Below, piece by piece: positions 44,445 to 58,159 of a DNA stretch of 64,000 bases (its first letter is position 1; the number at the start of each line of letters is the position of its first letter). The notes beneath the pieces are model-generated. The model worked only from the letters and a program-made list of their open reading frames with translations, was not told the origin of the DNA and did not search any database. Origin of the DNA: Populus alba (Eukaryota > Streptophyta > Magnoliopsida > Malpighiales > Salicaceae); assembly GCF_005239225.2 (NCBI RefSeq), contig NC_133300.1:4059875-4123874 (forward strand), in the 5' to 3' direction. Both the position numbers and the translations under genes were made by a program.

Positions 44445-44605
44445 CTTTTGTTTTTTAAAATTGTTTTTTATATAAAAAAAATCAAAATAATATTTTTATA
44501 TTTTTTTTTATAGTTTGACATAATAACATAAAAATTAAAAAAAAAAAAATATATATATATATATTATATAAAACACTTTACACAATATTACTAAACACAC
44601 ATAGT
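44445..44605. repeat. MITE-like dispersed repeat, family 1 (diverged)
   Basis: AT-rich body with TTTAAAATTGTTTTTTATAT and a TTGACATAATAACATAAAAAT block followed by an (AT)n run and ACACAATATTACTAAACACA at the end, matching the family pattern of a terminal AAACACA. Confidence 0.4.
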
Positions 44606-45814
44606 CTAATGGAAAAGGATGGTCCCTCGTTAAATAGCTTTAAGATCCAACAAACCTTCTGATGAACCAAAGAAAGTAAGCTACAAGTCAATGGGTTTTA
44701 AGTATGTTAATTGAGGTATAAGATTAAACACCTAAATGAATTATTATTATTATTTTATCTATTTTTTGCACATTAGGGTTAAATATCATTAATGTGATCA
44801 TTTATAAGTTTTAAATAAATGACATCATGATAACGAATCCAAGTACCCTATAGTTTATTGGGTCCAAAAAAGATTAAACTAATAGAACTTATCTGCATGG
44901 TGGCAATGAGCATATCCCTACATCACCAATTTGGAGAGTAGCTAGGAGATGACATTTTCAATGATGCATGAATATACTTAATTTATTAAATTATTTGTCC
45001 CAAAATCAACATAAGAATCTTCTCTTCCCTGTGATGATATTTGATGCTTTGTGGCTACCATGATTGCCATTTGATATTTAATTAGAAACTTTCTTACCCA
45101 ACTCAGGTTATTTTATTGGCAAGTAGATGACAAGTGCTTGTCTTGCTAATGAGAATTAGCCCAGAAATACTATACTAATACGAGATTTCACCAGCTATGC
45201 AAAGGACGGCAGTGTGTGGCCGCAGTCTCTTGAACATCTAAATTAGGTCAGATTTTTTTAATTTCATGTCACTCTTAACCTAATCTATTGCTTGGATTTT
45301 CGATATGCATATCATAAAAACAATTTCTTATCATTTAATGCAAAAGGGTTAGACGGGGGTTCTGTTTTTTTCAGAGAACCTGTTTTCCTTTGTTATTTTC
45401 TGTATGATGAGTCACAAAAATGAAGAGCAACTGTGCTATTGGAAAAGGGATAAAAGAGAGGACATATTTGTGAGGAAATATATGCATAAATTGACATAAA
45501 GGAAGGGAAAAGGGACCAGGAAGAGACCTTGGTGGCAAACAGATGAGAACCAAGCAGATCCCATGTTTGCTTTCATGTCTAGTGATTTGAATAGCATATT
45601 TGCCTTTAAATTGCCATACTTTTGTGTACAAACTTTAGGCCAACATTATATAGTGGAAAACAACTTTTCTTGATTTAGATAGCTAGGACCTCTCCCATTT
45701 TTCACCTTCAACTACTCTCTTCAAGAACCCATTCACACAAATACACTTGCCGTCAAACACGCTTGGACACATAATAAGAACTTCTTCAAATAATTTGCTT
45801 GCTACAGTGTTATT

Positions 45815-46060
45815 GACCTGACTTGATCGATGGATAAATTTGGTAACTCGTTGATTTGACCCGATATCTAATTTAAATTGACTCTCAAATTAAAATTAAT
45901 CCAGTATGACATGGTCAACTCGTAATAAAATCAAATCAGCTAAAATATATTTAATTTTTTAAAAATACAAAATAATATGTCTTTACTTTGAAAAATAAAA
46001 ATACACGGATCGATATGGTTTAACTTATTTTATTTCATAACTCAGAACTTAAACCAGTCA
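45815..46060. repeat. Dispersed repeat, family 2 (GACCCG / GTTGACC type)
   Basis: It carries GACTTGATCGATGGATAAAT, GTTGATTTGACCCGATATC, GACATGGTCAACTCG, an A/T-rich middle and CTCAGAACTTAAACCAGTC. Similar word order occurs at about 48725-48935 and 62985-63235. Confidence 0.45.
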
Positions 46061-48724
46061 TAGGAAGGAATAGGTTTGATAGCTTTGGTTTGCTGATCTT
46101 GCGTGTTGGTTCTCCTAGCTGGATGCTTGGGTTAGCTAGAATCTTTGTCATGGAAAAGATTTAATTAAAACAATAAGTATATATAGCCCCATGCGAATTA
46201 ATCTTGAGTTTCGATATGGACATAGATTCAGTATGGGAACTCGATAGGTATGTTGTATAGGATCAAATGCGTGCGATGATCTCTGTTGAGGAATGGGAAT
46301 TGCCTAATGTAACAAAATTAACTATCACAAAATTAATAAATATAAATAAAAATACCAACAATTTTTTTTTGTTAATATACTATGATAATATTTACCTATC
46401 TAATTTTTTCATTAAAAACCATCGACGGGAATATATTATTGGGATATACTTAGAAAATTATAAAAAAATAAAAAAAAATTAAATAGTATAATAACATTTA
46501 AATTTTTATAAATATAATTACATGGATGATACAATTTATCCATAAATATATTAACAAAAACATTATGTTAATACATACCAATAACATTACGGATCATATC
46601 GTATTAACAGATAAATGGGAATTGCCTAATGTAACAATATTTCATGAAATCCATATATGAGATATTGTATGTTTCAATAAAGATCTTAGGGTTTTTTCAT
46701 AAGAAAAATAATATATTATACATTTGAGATTTCGAGTATCCATGTAAGTTCAATTAACACCATTCTAATACATGCAGATCCGATTGTGGGATTGTGATAG
46801 GCTTTTGACACACTTCTTTTTGTGGAGTCCAATGAATAAAAATAAATGTGTCTTTGAAATAATTTTTTTCTATACTTAAAAAAAATAAAAATATTTATAT
46901 GTTCTTTTTATTTTTATTTTTTTTATTTTAAAATAATAATGTAATGTTATTTTATTAATACCACTTACATGTCAAAGAAAAAGCAGCACTGATGGAATAA
47001 TTTCCTCTCACTTAGTTGATATATAGGGTGAGACTTTTTCATGCCTAGCTAGCTAAAGTAGATTACAATTATAGCTCATGTGTGCTATTTCATTTTTGAA
47101 ACTCTTGATTTATTCTTTCCAAGGAATGTCTCCCTGTCGTGGATACAATGTCGTTTGAACGCTTGGATATTGAAGTTTGAGTACGACTAATTACCAACTA
47201 ATATATAAAAAAAATTTGAAGAATAAAAAAGAATTAAATTTGAAAAAAAAAAAAATATATATAAATAATTTGAATTTGTAGAGATAAATTAAAAAATAAA
47301 AATAAATTTCAGAAAAATAAATTAAAAGAAAAAACCACCCAGAAATAATGAGGACAAAATCTAAAAAAATTAAAAATCTTGATTAAAGGATAAGATTGAA
47401 ATCAATTGAAAGTTTATCAAAAAAAAAAAAAGGCAAGAAAAAATGAATAAAAAAAAAGAACCAAATCAAATTTGAAAAATATAATTCTAAATTGAAGGGT
47501 GCAATTGAAAAAATTAAAAAAAACTTACAAAAAAATCAAGAATAAAAATTAACAAATCAAAAAATAACGAGTACCACAAATACACACAAACAATAAGACT
47601 GTTCTAAATTTTAAATGCCTCACAAGGAAGGAGAGAGCAAAGAGAAAGGAAAAAAAAAAAAAAAAAAGCTTTTTACGGTGACAATTGTTCTACCTAAAAG
47701 CAACATGCTGGAAAAAAAAAAACATTAGTCGTCATATAAAGGTGCACGAGCACCAAAGCGTGGCAACCTCTCCCACGCACATGATAGCTTCTATTTTTTT
47801 ATTTTTAAATTACTTTAAAAGATCAATTTAACTATTAACTAACGTGCTTATAATTAAAAAAAAAAAACTATGTGGAAACACAAAACTAATTGCCCCTAAA
47901 CAAAGCCTAAATAAATTCTAAAATAAGGTTGGTTTCATGATTTTACGGTGCTGAGAATAATGAAAATATATATGAAAATGCTTCCAAAACAAGGCTTAAT
48001 TAATTGTGGCATAAAGGGTAAGTCAGTAATTAAACTGTACAAAACACATGATTCTAAAAAAAAAAAACCCTAGTAACCAAATATATGAATTTTTTTCTTT
48101 TAAGGACAATAGAGGTTTTTCATTAAAAAAAAAAAGATGAAAATATGTTTGTAGTTCGTACCCTCACTAAAAAAATAATAATAAATAAATCATAGAAAAA
48201 ACTATTTTACCCTAAACTTAATCTTTTGACTTAATTTGAAGAAGGTTTAAAAATATTTTTTTATTATTATAATTCACAGTAATTTTTTTATGCTATAGCA
48301 AATATTCACGTCATATATATTTTTTTATAAATATAAAAATTCACTTAAAATATATCGATTATTGAATCCACCAAAATAAAAAGGTTGTCAATGTGAATGC
48401 GTGTCTAATCTTTTTTCTAATCAGCCCCCGCACGGACCACTACCCATCTCTTGTCAAAAGAGATGTTTTCAAAGTTTTTCTTTCACAATCATTCACCAAA
48501 TTAATCGGAGGCAAATTGAAAGTGAAGGTTAGAGACATGCATCTATATTTCATGGATGAATAGGAAAATATATTGCAATTATTGGCCCCTAGATTTCTTC
48601 ACTTCACATAATTCATATTCATATATATTATGAATAAATAGAAAAAAATTATTGCAATTATTTGCCCCTAGATTTCTATCACTTCACATTATTCATATTC
48701 ATTCATAATAACTAAAATTATCAA

Positions 48725-48935
48725 ACACGGTTTACCCTCAATCTTTATCAGGACTCAAGTTATAAATTAGATAGATTGATGCAGATTAACTCGAGTCCAA
48801 TAAAACAACGTTACTTTAATTTTTAAAATTTAAAGAATAAAAATTTTAAAATCAAACTAGATTTTAAAAAGGTCAACAAGATTAACTCTAAGTTGATTTT
48901 ATTATAAAACTTGAGTTGGGTTAAGAGTCAAAATA
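48725..48935. repeat. Dispersed repeat, family 2
   Basis: CACGGTTTACCCTC, GCAGATTAACTCGAGTCC, AAACAACGTTACTTTAATTT and GGTCAACAAGATTAACTC, then ACTTGAGTTGGGTTAAGAGT, match the family 2 layout. Confidence 0.45.
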
Positions 48936-49740
48936 ATTAAAAAGCATACATTATCAAAAGGAACATATACATAATAACAAATTACAATTTTGTACATGCA
49001 CATTTGATTAGACAAGTATACCACACTACCAAAACAAGAGAAAAATGACACACAAGATCCTATCCTAAATTTTATCATCTTAACTATAAAAAGAAGCTAA
49101 TAATATCATAATATATAGATAAAGTGAAAGCTAATAATATTATAAGAATTTCAAAATATTTGACAAAAAAAAAAAAGCATGCTTATGAACAACTTGGGGA
49201 TTCATGTTAAGTTTTAGTAAAGGATTAAAAATCTAAGATTTTTTTGTCAAATTTTTTACAATATTTGTGTGATTTCATGGTATCTCAATTATTCATCAAT
49301 CAAATCCGGTCAATGGCACATTTTTCCTTTTCACTCTGTTTTCTTATGGATTGTATCCCTATCTCCTGATCAATTATTCATGATTACATTCTATCTTTTA
49401 ATTTCTTTTTTTTTTTCATGTATTATATTTTAAGAAAAGTTATATATAAATTCTCTCCTCTTTTTTTTTTTAATTCCATGATGTTTTTTATTAGTCTGGG
49501 TTTTCTAATTCAACTTTTTTTTTTTTTTATTTCTTAGACAATGATATTATCAATCAATATTTATATTTTTAATACGTGTAATATGATTTAACAAAATTAA
49601 AAACTGCATGGATATAGATTAGGGCACAAAAGCCCATCCTCCCCTTAATCTCTATCTGGTCGGGTAAAATTAAGATATTTGGAGCGGACCAGAACCGGTT
49701 TCCTTCGGATCCCTACTCAACACCTCGTAATGTTTTTTAT

Positions 49741-50025
49741 TATTAAGTTTGGGCCTACAATTCAACTACTTAAAGCCTTTGGGTCAGACGGCAGAGGCCT
49801 AGTAAGTTAGAAGCCCGAAAGTATAACCACTGGCGTAATAAAATCAACTGTACAGGGCCAAAACAGTCCACAAACACAATAAATTTTCTAGGGTTTAAAG
49901 GCAAGTGATAATTGTAACTCACCATATATATATTTATATCTATCCACCTTAACAGAGCTAGGGTTTGGGGAGTGCTGAGACTTCAGCAAAGACGAAGAGC
50001 TCTCAGAGACTCTGAAAAACTCAAA
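49741..50025 (+). promoter_or_regulatory. eL38 promoter and 5' UTR with telo-box and site II motifs
   Basis: TTTGGGCC (site II-type, 49749-49755), CTAGGGTTTA (telo-box-like, 49888-49897) and CTAGGGTTT (49958-49966) precede the ATG. Telo-boxes paired with TGGGCY site II elements are typical of plant ribosomal protein promoters. ATATATATATTTATAT at about 49924-49939 may act as TATA. Confidence 0.65.
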
Positions 50026-51616
<1,591 letters not shown>

Positions 51617-51896
51617 AAGATAGCTGTCCGGTCCACGCTTGTCGGCTGATTTCTAGGAGAGATATGAACAAGAATTTTCCTATTTTGTGTTCTATTTTCA
51701 TGGTTAAAATACTTAGTATTGGATTTTGGCTTGGCGCTTCATTATGATAAAGTTTCTGTGGATCATTTGGTAGTTAATGTCACCCTGAGATTTTTCCAAA
51801 CGTTTGTAGTTTTTTCTTTCAATTTTGTTCAATCACCAGTTCCGTGTTTCAAGTGCTTCACATAGCATAATCTGGGGTGATACTTTTCCGAGGGAA

Positions 51897-52600
51897 TGTC
51901 AATTTCGGGTAATAACTTGCTATTAAACCAAACTCTAAACGGCGTGGCCAAAACTTTAATGTTGAAAAAAAAAATTCATTTTGATTCTAATTTTTTTTTT
52001 TTTTAAGCGTCATTGTATATTTTTCCAGTAAGGTCGATTTGTTAATGAGGAATAAAAAAAATTTAAAAATAAATGGAAAAGATATGTCATTTAGTCATTG
52101 TTAATGTTTTTTTTCATGTGACATGTGTTTAAAAATTAACAAAAATAAGAAAATCCTACAAATTAAATTTTTTACTAAAAAATACAACCCATTATAAATC
52201 ACATGTTAAATAGCTAGTATTAACACTTACTTTCAAGTATCATTTTTGTGTGCAAAGACCAATTTCAGATGGCAACACTGATTTCGAGTTATTGCATGGC
52301 TTGTACATGCGATTTTTGGGTAAATAACTTGCGTGGAGGCACAGATTTCAGGGGGGGAAAACAGTTTGCCGATTTCGGGTAAAAACTTGCGATGTTTGGG
52401 TCATAACCTGTCACGACTTGGCCAGTGAACACCCATTTCGGGTAATTACTTTTCAAGTTCGGGCAATAACCTAGCATTTTCGGGTAATAACTCGACTTGG
52501 AAACACCAACTTTGGGTACAAACAAGCACTAACTCGGGTATCACTTTGGGGTTGCATGGTAACGCCAATTTCGGGTGATAGCTTCATGTGCAAAAACTAA
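51897..52600. repeat. Degenerate repeats of a TTTCGGGTAATAACTTG core
   Basis: The core or variants occur at about 51902, 52270, 52315, 52374, 52396, 52436, 52458, 52477, 52512, 52535 and 52570, often linked by GAACACC or AACACCAA. An AT-rich ~300-bp stretch (51960-52260) separates the first copy from the rest. An A17 run follows at 52622. The spacing is irregular, 20-60 bp. Confidence 0.75.
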
Positions 52601-55600
52601 CATCGATTTCTGGGTTCTGAGAAAAAAAAAAAAAAAAAATAAAAAAATCAGAACATGAACTGAAATCGGGCTGTGAGTTGGTGCCCCCAAGTTCGGGTTG
52701 GAGTTGGTCGGGTTAGAACTTGCAGGCAAAGGGTCAAAAGTTGTGTCATGTTTTGCAAACAGCAAATGAGGATAGAGGTTGGAGATTGGACTGTAATAGG
52801 AGTGGAAGGGCCTTAAGACATGGAGGATTTATTCATGGATAATGTGTAGAAACCCTGAGGCCTTAAGGGATAAAATTCACTTCAAAAAACCATAACCATA
52901 GTTGTGTGGATTAATAAGTCAATCTAAACTATAATTTAAAAAAAAAAACATATCGTTTTAATATTCAAAGTGAAACCTGATTTAAATTAAATTTTGGATT
53001 AATAGTTCATGATTTACAGTCACATCAAGCTACTCGATATCTAAAATAAATAAAAAATACTACTACTAAGTACTAATAATAATAATAGAAAAAAGAGCTC
53101 TTGTTCATGAAAGGAGTGTGAGAAATGGAGAGACTTCTTCCGTAGTGCTATTTTACAGGAAAAAGTAAGAAGAATAAACTATTGAAAGTATATTATGAAC
53201 TATCCAATGATTTGATTAATGTGGAGTTAATAATGGGTTTGACAAGGAGTTCTTGCTACCTTTGCTTGTTATTCGTTTCTGTTATAAAAAACCCATCATT
53301 GCCTTGATACAAGGTTTCATATTTTAGCTCGAAGGAATTAAACTTGGTGTGTTTTGATGTGGGGTTGAATTATTTTATTTTTTAAAAAATGAGATTTAGG
53401 TTTTGAAATGATATAAAAAGTTATTATAAAAATACAAAAATATCTCTCAAATGCCAAGTTTTGTTTTTTTTTTTTCCAATGATATTCTAGTTATTTTACT
53501 GTGTAATTAAAATGAAAAAATATTTTCTTATTCCTAGTCAATTTAAAAATAACAAATAAGTTATGTGAAAAGATTTCAATATCCTTAAAAATTATAAAAG
53601 AGTAAAAATAAAATCATTTTTATTCTGTTTAAGTGAATTGTATTTTTTTGCATAGAGTTATAATGTTTTATTAAGGGGTTTTAGTTTTGGTTAATGAGTT
53701 TTCTACACTTACTAGGAGTTTATCAATTTCAAATCCTCCTTCTAAAATAAATTAAGTTTAAAAAATACTTCATCGTTAGAGAAGGATAGAGTAATTGCTC
53801 GTTTTTACAGTGATATACAATGGTATTATGATTATTATGTCTCTTTAACTACTAATTATTAATAATAACTCTATGATTATCATATCATTATTTTAAAAAA
53901 TAATAATTTTTAATCAATTTTTAACTCTACCATCTCATTAATAAGAAAAATGAAGACAGATATTTAACTTAATAAGAAAATTGAAACTCTCATTAAATTT
54001 CTTTGTATCAAAACGAAATGAATTTTTTTTTTAATATATTGTTTGAAACCAAATTATTTGTTGAATTGAATGCAATTCATAAAAGATTTTTTAAAATTCA
54101 ATTTTTATTATAATTCAATTCAATTATGGTGTTTAATTTGAATTCAATTGAATTTCACATGTTTGATGAAAGAAAACTTGATTTATTTTATTTTCTATAA
54201 TAATTAACATTATCTTTTTTTTTATTCTAAGAGGTTCTCTCAAAAAAGTATTTTGAGGAAGCTAATTAACAAAAAAAACTATATCATGTTGTGAAAAAAT
54301 TGTTCATTCATACTCATGCAATCGTGGATTCTAACATTTACTTCAACTTGTATACTCTTTTTTTTGGTTTGTGCATTATTAAATAAGTAGGGTAGTACCC
54401 TTTCTTTAGCCTGTATTTGTTGTCAATTTGTGCATTAAATAAGTGGGCAGTGACATCATTAATAACACATGTTTACTATTACAATTGGCCTCTCTACAAT
54501 ATTGGAAGAGCTGTTGTGGTTTGCTTGAGAAATAGTGTCACGTTTGTTAGAGATAATATTCTGCACTTTTTGCATGTGATCCATTGTGAAACAATTATGC
54601 TCTGTTTTTTGTCTGACCAAAAATTAAAATTTCCCTATTCCTTTTTAGTTCACAACCAAATGCCTTTTCTTTTACTTTATCTATCTCAATGCATGTGATG
54701 GACTTCTACTAGAGATGTTTTTGGAATTTTTTTTGGCTATTTTTTAGCGGTGAAATGATCATTTCTAAAGAGTTACATGGCAATTGTATTTCTTGCAGGT
54801 GGGTTTCGAGGTTTCCAATAGGTTATTGAATTTCTTTTTTTGTTTCTCTTATATTAAAGTCTGTTCATTTATTTGGCCATTGGATGTTGCACTCTTTTTT
54901 TTTTTTCCCTACATTGCTCTCTTGCTGGTTGTTGCACCATCAATTTAGTCTTTTTTTCTCTCTGTCCATTGCCTTTCTTGTTATCTTTGTTTAGTTTTTT
55001 TTTCGGATGTATTTTTTGGGGTGTTATTTCATTCAGATTCTATATGTTTTTAAATGTTGCATGTGTGGCATATTTTGTGTTGAACTTGTTGCCCTTCAGT
55101 TAGATTATTTCTATTACCAAGGTTAGCTCATGTTTTTGTCATTCTTTTGTTTAGTTGTTTTTAACATTCATGTCGCAGTGCTTTTCATACACAACTTCTA
55201 CATTAATGTTGGTTTTTTCTGCAAGATTTAGTTGGTGTTTAATGTTATTTTATGTTGGAATTTGCATTTGTTTCTTTCATTATTTGCAGGGTGGCTAGCC
55301 TTATTTTTATCTTTCCTTGCGTTTCATTGTACTTTTACTTGTATACGTTACTCTATTTGCTTTGCTTTGTTTTTTTTCCCTTCTTGCATTGTATTGTCAC
55401 CATACTTAATTTGTGTGTTGCCTCTGTTTTTAGCAAATTTGTTGAGCTTTTCTAGGCTTTTTTTTTTGGTTGGGTTGTTACGTTGTTGAGATTAAAACTT
55501 GCTTGCTTTACTCTGCTTGTATGTGTAAGTATTTATGATCTGGAAGATTAATGGTTTTCTCTTTTTTGCTTTGTTGGATTGTGTGACCAGCTTCTCTGTT

Positions 55601-57450
55601 TTTTCATTTGTTTTGAAAATTGTTCCTGCTGTGTTTTTTTCTTTTTTTATGGTCATCAAATTTGTGCTTTAAATTCCCATATTTATGTATTTGGCCAATT
55701 TGTGTTGCAATTTACATTTGTTCTTTTCATAGCTTACCCTTTTGATTTCAATCATTCATTTAGTGCAACATGGAATGTTTTTTTAAGTTTAACGCATTGC
55801 TTTGAATGATTGGTTGGTTAAGTTAAACATTTTGTTATTCCTTTACTAACCAAGATTGCACTTTAGGTGCTACCAAGATGCAAAGAGCATAAGGGTTCTG
55901 AAGTTTAAAAGATGGCCAATCAAAGATGACCAAAGGCTCTTGTGGAACACATGAACAACAAATAAAATTGGCCTCAAAAAACAAATGGCAAACCAATTAA
56001 ACAATCAATTATAACTGAACTGACAGTGCAATTAACAAAGACCAAAGCTTGAAAGAAAAGAGAATATGAACCTTGCAAAAAACAATTATGAACAGATCAA
56101 ATCACTTTAACCTTGCTCTAGGAAGACCCTTAGTGGTGTTTAAGTGGCCTTTAAGTTCAGAATATGCGCAAAGACCTTAAAAGCAAAACAAAAATCCACA
56201 GCAAAACCATCTAACAATGATGTATCAAGATTTTTTACTTTATCCAAATCACACCTACCCATGCACGTTTCCCAGAAGCCACCCTCCCCAAACATGAAAG
56301 CGTAACATATTTGGACACAACTAATTGCATGCTTTGGTCTAAATCCACATAGCACACAAGTAGTAATAGAATCCCCTACAACAGCAAAGCAATAATAAAA
56401 ACAAAAATACCAGCAGCAAATAACCTTAAAAGCAACATATCGTAGATAGACAAAATAGAAGCCAACAACACGAATATAAAACTAATCCCTATTACAACAA
56501 CATAAAAGTGTTCACCCCAAACACCATCAACATGGAATGCCGCCCAACACAAATATCATAAAGCAATAAGAAATTTTTAAAAACTTGTTTTTGTATTAAA
56601 TTTTGTAGTAAATTAAAAGGTTGATTTCTAATTTATTTTTGCTCCTATTCTTAAAGATTAAATTATATTTGGTATTCAATTTTTGACTAATTCTAAACAA
56701 TGAAATTTCATTAAAAATTTCAAATTGAATTTAATTTGGAGAGTTCTAAATAGTCTATAAAAAATTTGAATTTAATTAATAACTTATTATAATTTTTTTA
56801 TTTGGAATAAAATATTAAATAATATAATTGAAGTCAATTATACTCTTTAAAATACATATATAAATAAATTAAATTAGCAATCTTAACTATTTTTTTGCTT
56901 AAGTTAGAAATCATTCTTGTTACGTAAATATTTTTCTTCGTTATAAAAAAAAAATATTTATTTAAAATGATATAAAAAAGAAATGTTTAATAACATACCT
57001 TAAAAAAAAAAAAAAAAAAAAAAAAAACAAGAATGTCTTGACAGTGATTGATGCAGGTCGAGAATGAAAGGATATTCTATGTCAAAAGTTTTTGGAAGGA
57101 AAAAAAAAAAAAAAGGTATGCTAAAGACAAAATAAAAATAAAAGTTTGTGTTAATATCTGAATATTTTTAAAATATCGTTTTCAAACATTAATTTTATGA
57201 GATATTACTATAGCAAACATTAATTTTTAAAATTTTATTTAATTATTTAAAATTACTTTTTTATATGTGTAGATTGTTTTAAAATGTTAATATTAAAAAT
57301 AAAATTTAAAGAATAAAAAAATATTATTTTAATATATTTATATATAAAAAAAAATGCAGCAGAATACTTTGAAAACAAATCTTCATGCGAATCAAACGTT
57401 TCTCTCTTTTTCCACATGTTTGAATAACATATACTCCTGTTGTCTCTTTG
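52601..57450. other. Intergenic region between eL38 and TGD2
   Basis: No gene was recognised. 54830-55800 is strongly T-rich, which yields long hydrophobic Phe/Leu frames with no domain. 55900-56560 is A/C-rich on the + strand, roughly the complement in composition. A26 and A16 runs are at about 57001 and 57100. A family 1-like copy is at about 57160-57385. Confidence 0.5.
57160..57385. repeat. MITE-like dispersed repeat, family 1 (diverged)
   Basis: TTTTAAAATATCGTTTTCAAAC, AAAATTACTTTTTTATATG, TTGTTTTAAAATGTTAATAT and AAATATTATTTTAATATATTT occur in the family order. It lies about 80-100 bp upstream of the inferred TGD2 5' exon. Confidence 0.4.
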
Positions 57451-57459
57451 ATCTAATCT

Positions 57460-58155
57460 CTTTCTCTCTCACTTCAGATTCTTATAATATCAGTAAAAAG
57501 AAAAACCCAGCTCTCTAAGGTAAGTTGTTTTCCTTCTTTAATTTTGTGTGTGTATATACCCGCCTTGCTTTTATCAATATGTGCACTAGTCTTTGGTGAC
57601 TGAGAAAATGCTTTGACTTGTAAAGGAAAGTTGAAATTTTGAATCATGGGTTTTGTTTAACTGGTTGAAATTTGAATAACTCAGTTTGTGATTTTTCAAA
57701 TTGAGAATTTATTCTATTATTCTTTTGTAGTGGAATCTTACGTTGAGTGTATGGTTGGTGAAGATGTAGTTATGAAGAGAATGATCAGTGCTTAAGATTG
57801 GTAATTGAATGGCTATATCTGTTTGGCTGCTGAGAGAAAGTGGGAAATGAAAAGAAAGGGTTTCTCTATGAGTTGAAGACTAGAACTTTGCTTTGTTGTT
57901 TTGGTATTTTAGTTTACTCGAATAGAAATTTGCAAAATTTATGATTGATTATTTATTTCTGGGAAACACATAAAAGGGTTTTGTTTTGTAGTTGCCTTAA
58001 TTGGACTGGTGGAGATTTCAGCTACTGAAGAATGTTATGAGAGTAAATTTTAGTTCAAAACTTGGTTAAAGGATAAGTCTTTGTTGAGGATATCAACTCG
58101 TACCATTGTTGTGGGGCATTGTCATAAAAGCTTTCATTGAGCTGTGATTGTGCAG
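57460..58155 (+). other. TGD2 5' UTR exon and 5' UTR intron
   Basis: A CT-rich leader ending CTCTCTAAG|GTAAGT (exon end 57519) pairs with TTGTGCAG|AAAGATGG (acceptor 58155). The start codon follows four bases into the next exon. The transcription start is not visible and 57460 is approximate. Confidence 0.6.
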
Positions 58156-58159
58156 AAAG

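Larger units (their letters stand above)
43495..49740. other. Intergenic region between the GRAS and eL38 genes
   Basis: The first ~400 bases are probably 3' UTR. The rest is AT-rich with MITE-like copies (about 44445-44605, 45815-46060, 48725-48935). An A-rich stretch at 47150-47890 contains GGTGCACGAGCACCAAAGCG and CCTCTCCCACGCACATGATA, which look like part of an unclassified dispersed repeat. Near-duplicate sentences at about 48575-48635 and 48650-48700 (TTATTGCAATTATTKGCCCC) form a short tandem repeat. No gene was recognised. Confidence 0.5.

Noticed and set aside
45371..45631. Minus-strand 86-codon ORF
   Set aside because: No domain, no conserved context and isolated in AT-rich intergenic DNA.
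54417..55809. Four hydrophobic Phe/Leu/Cys-rich ORFs that look like membrane proteins
   Set aside because: The DNA is T-rich on the + strand, which codes Phe/Leu automatically; no domain, phased intron pattern or start context supports a gene.
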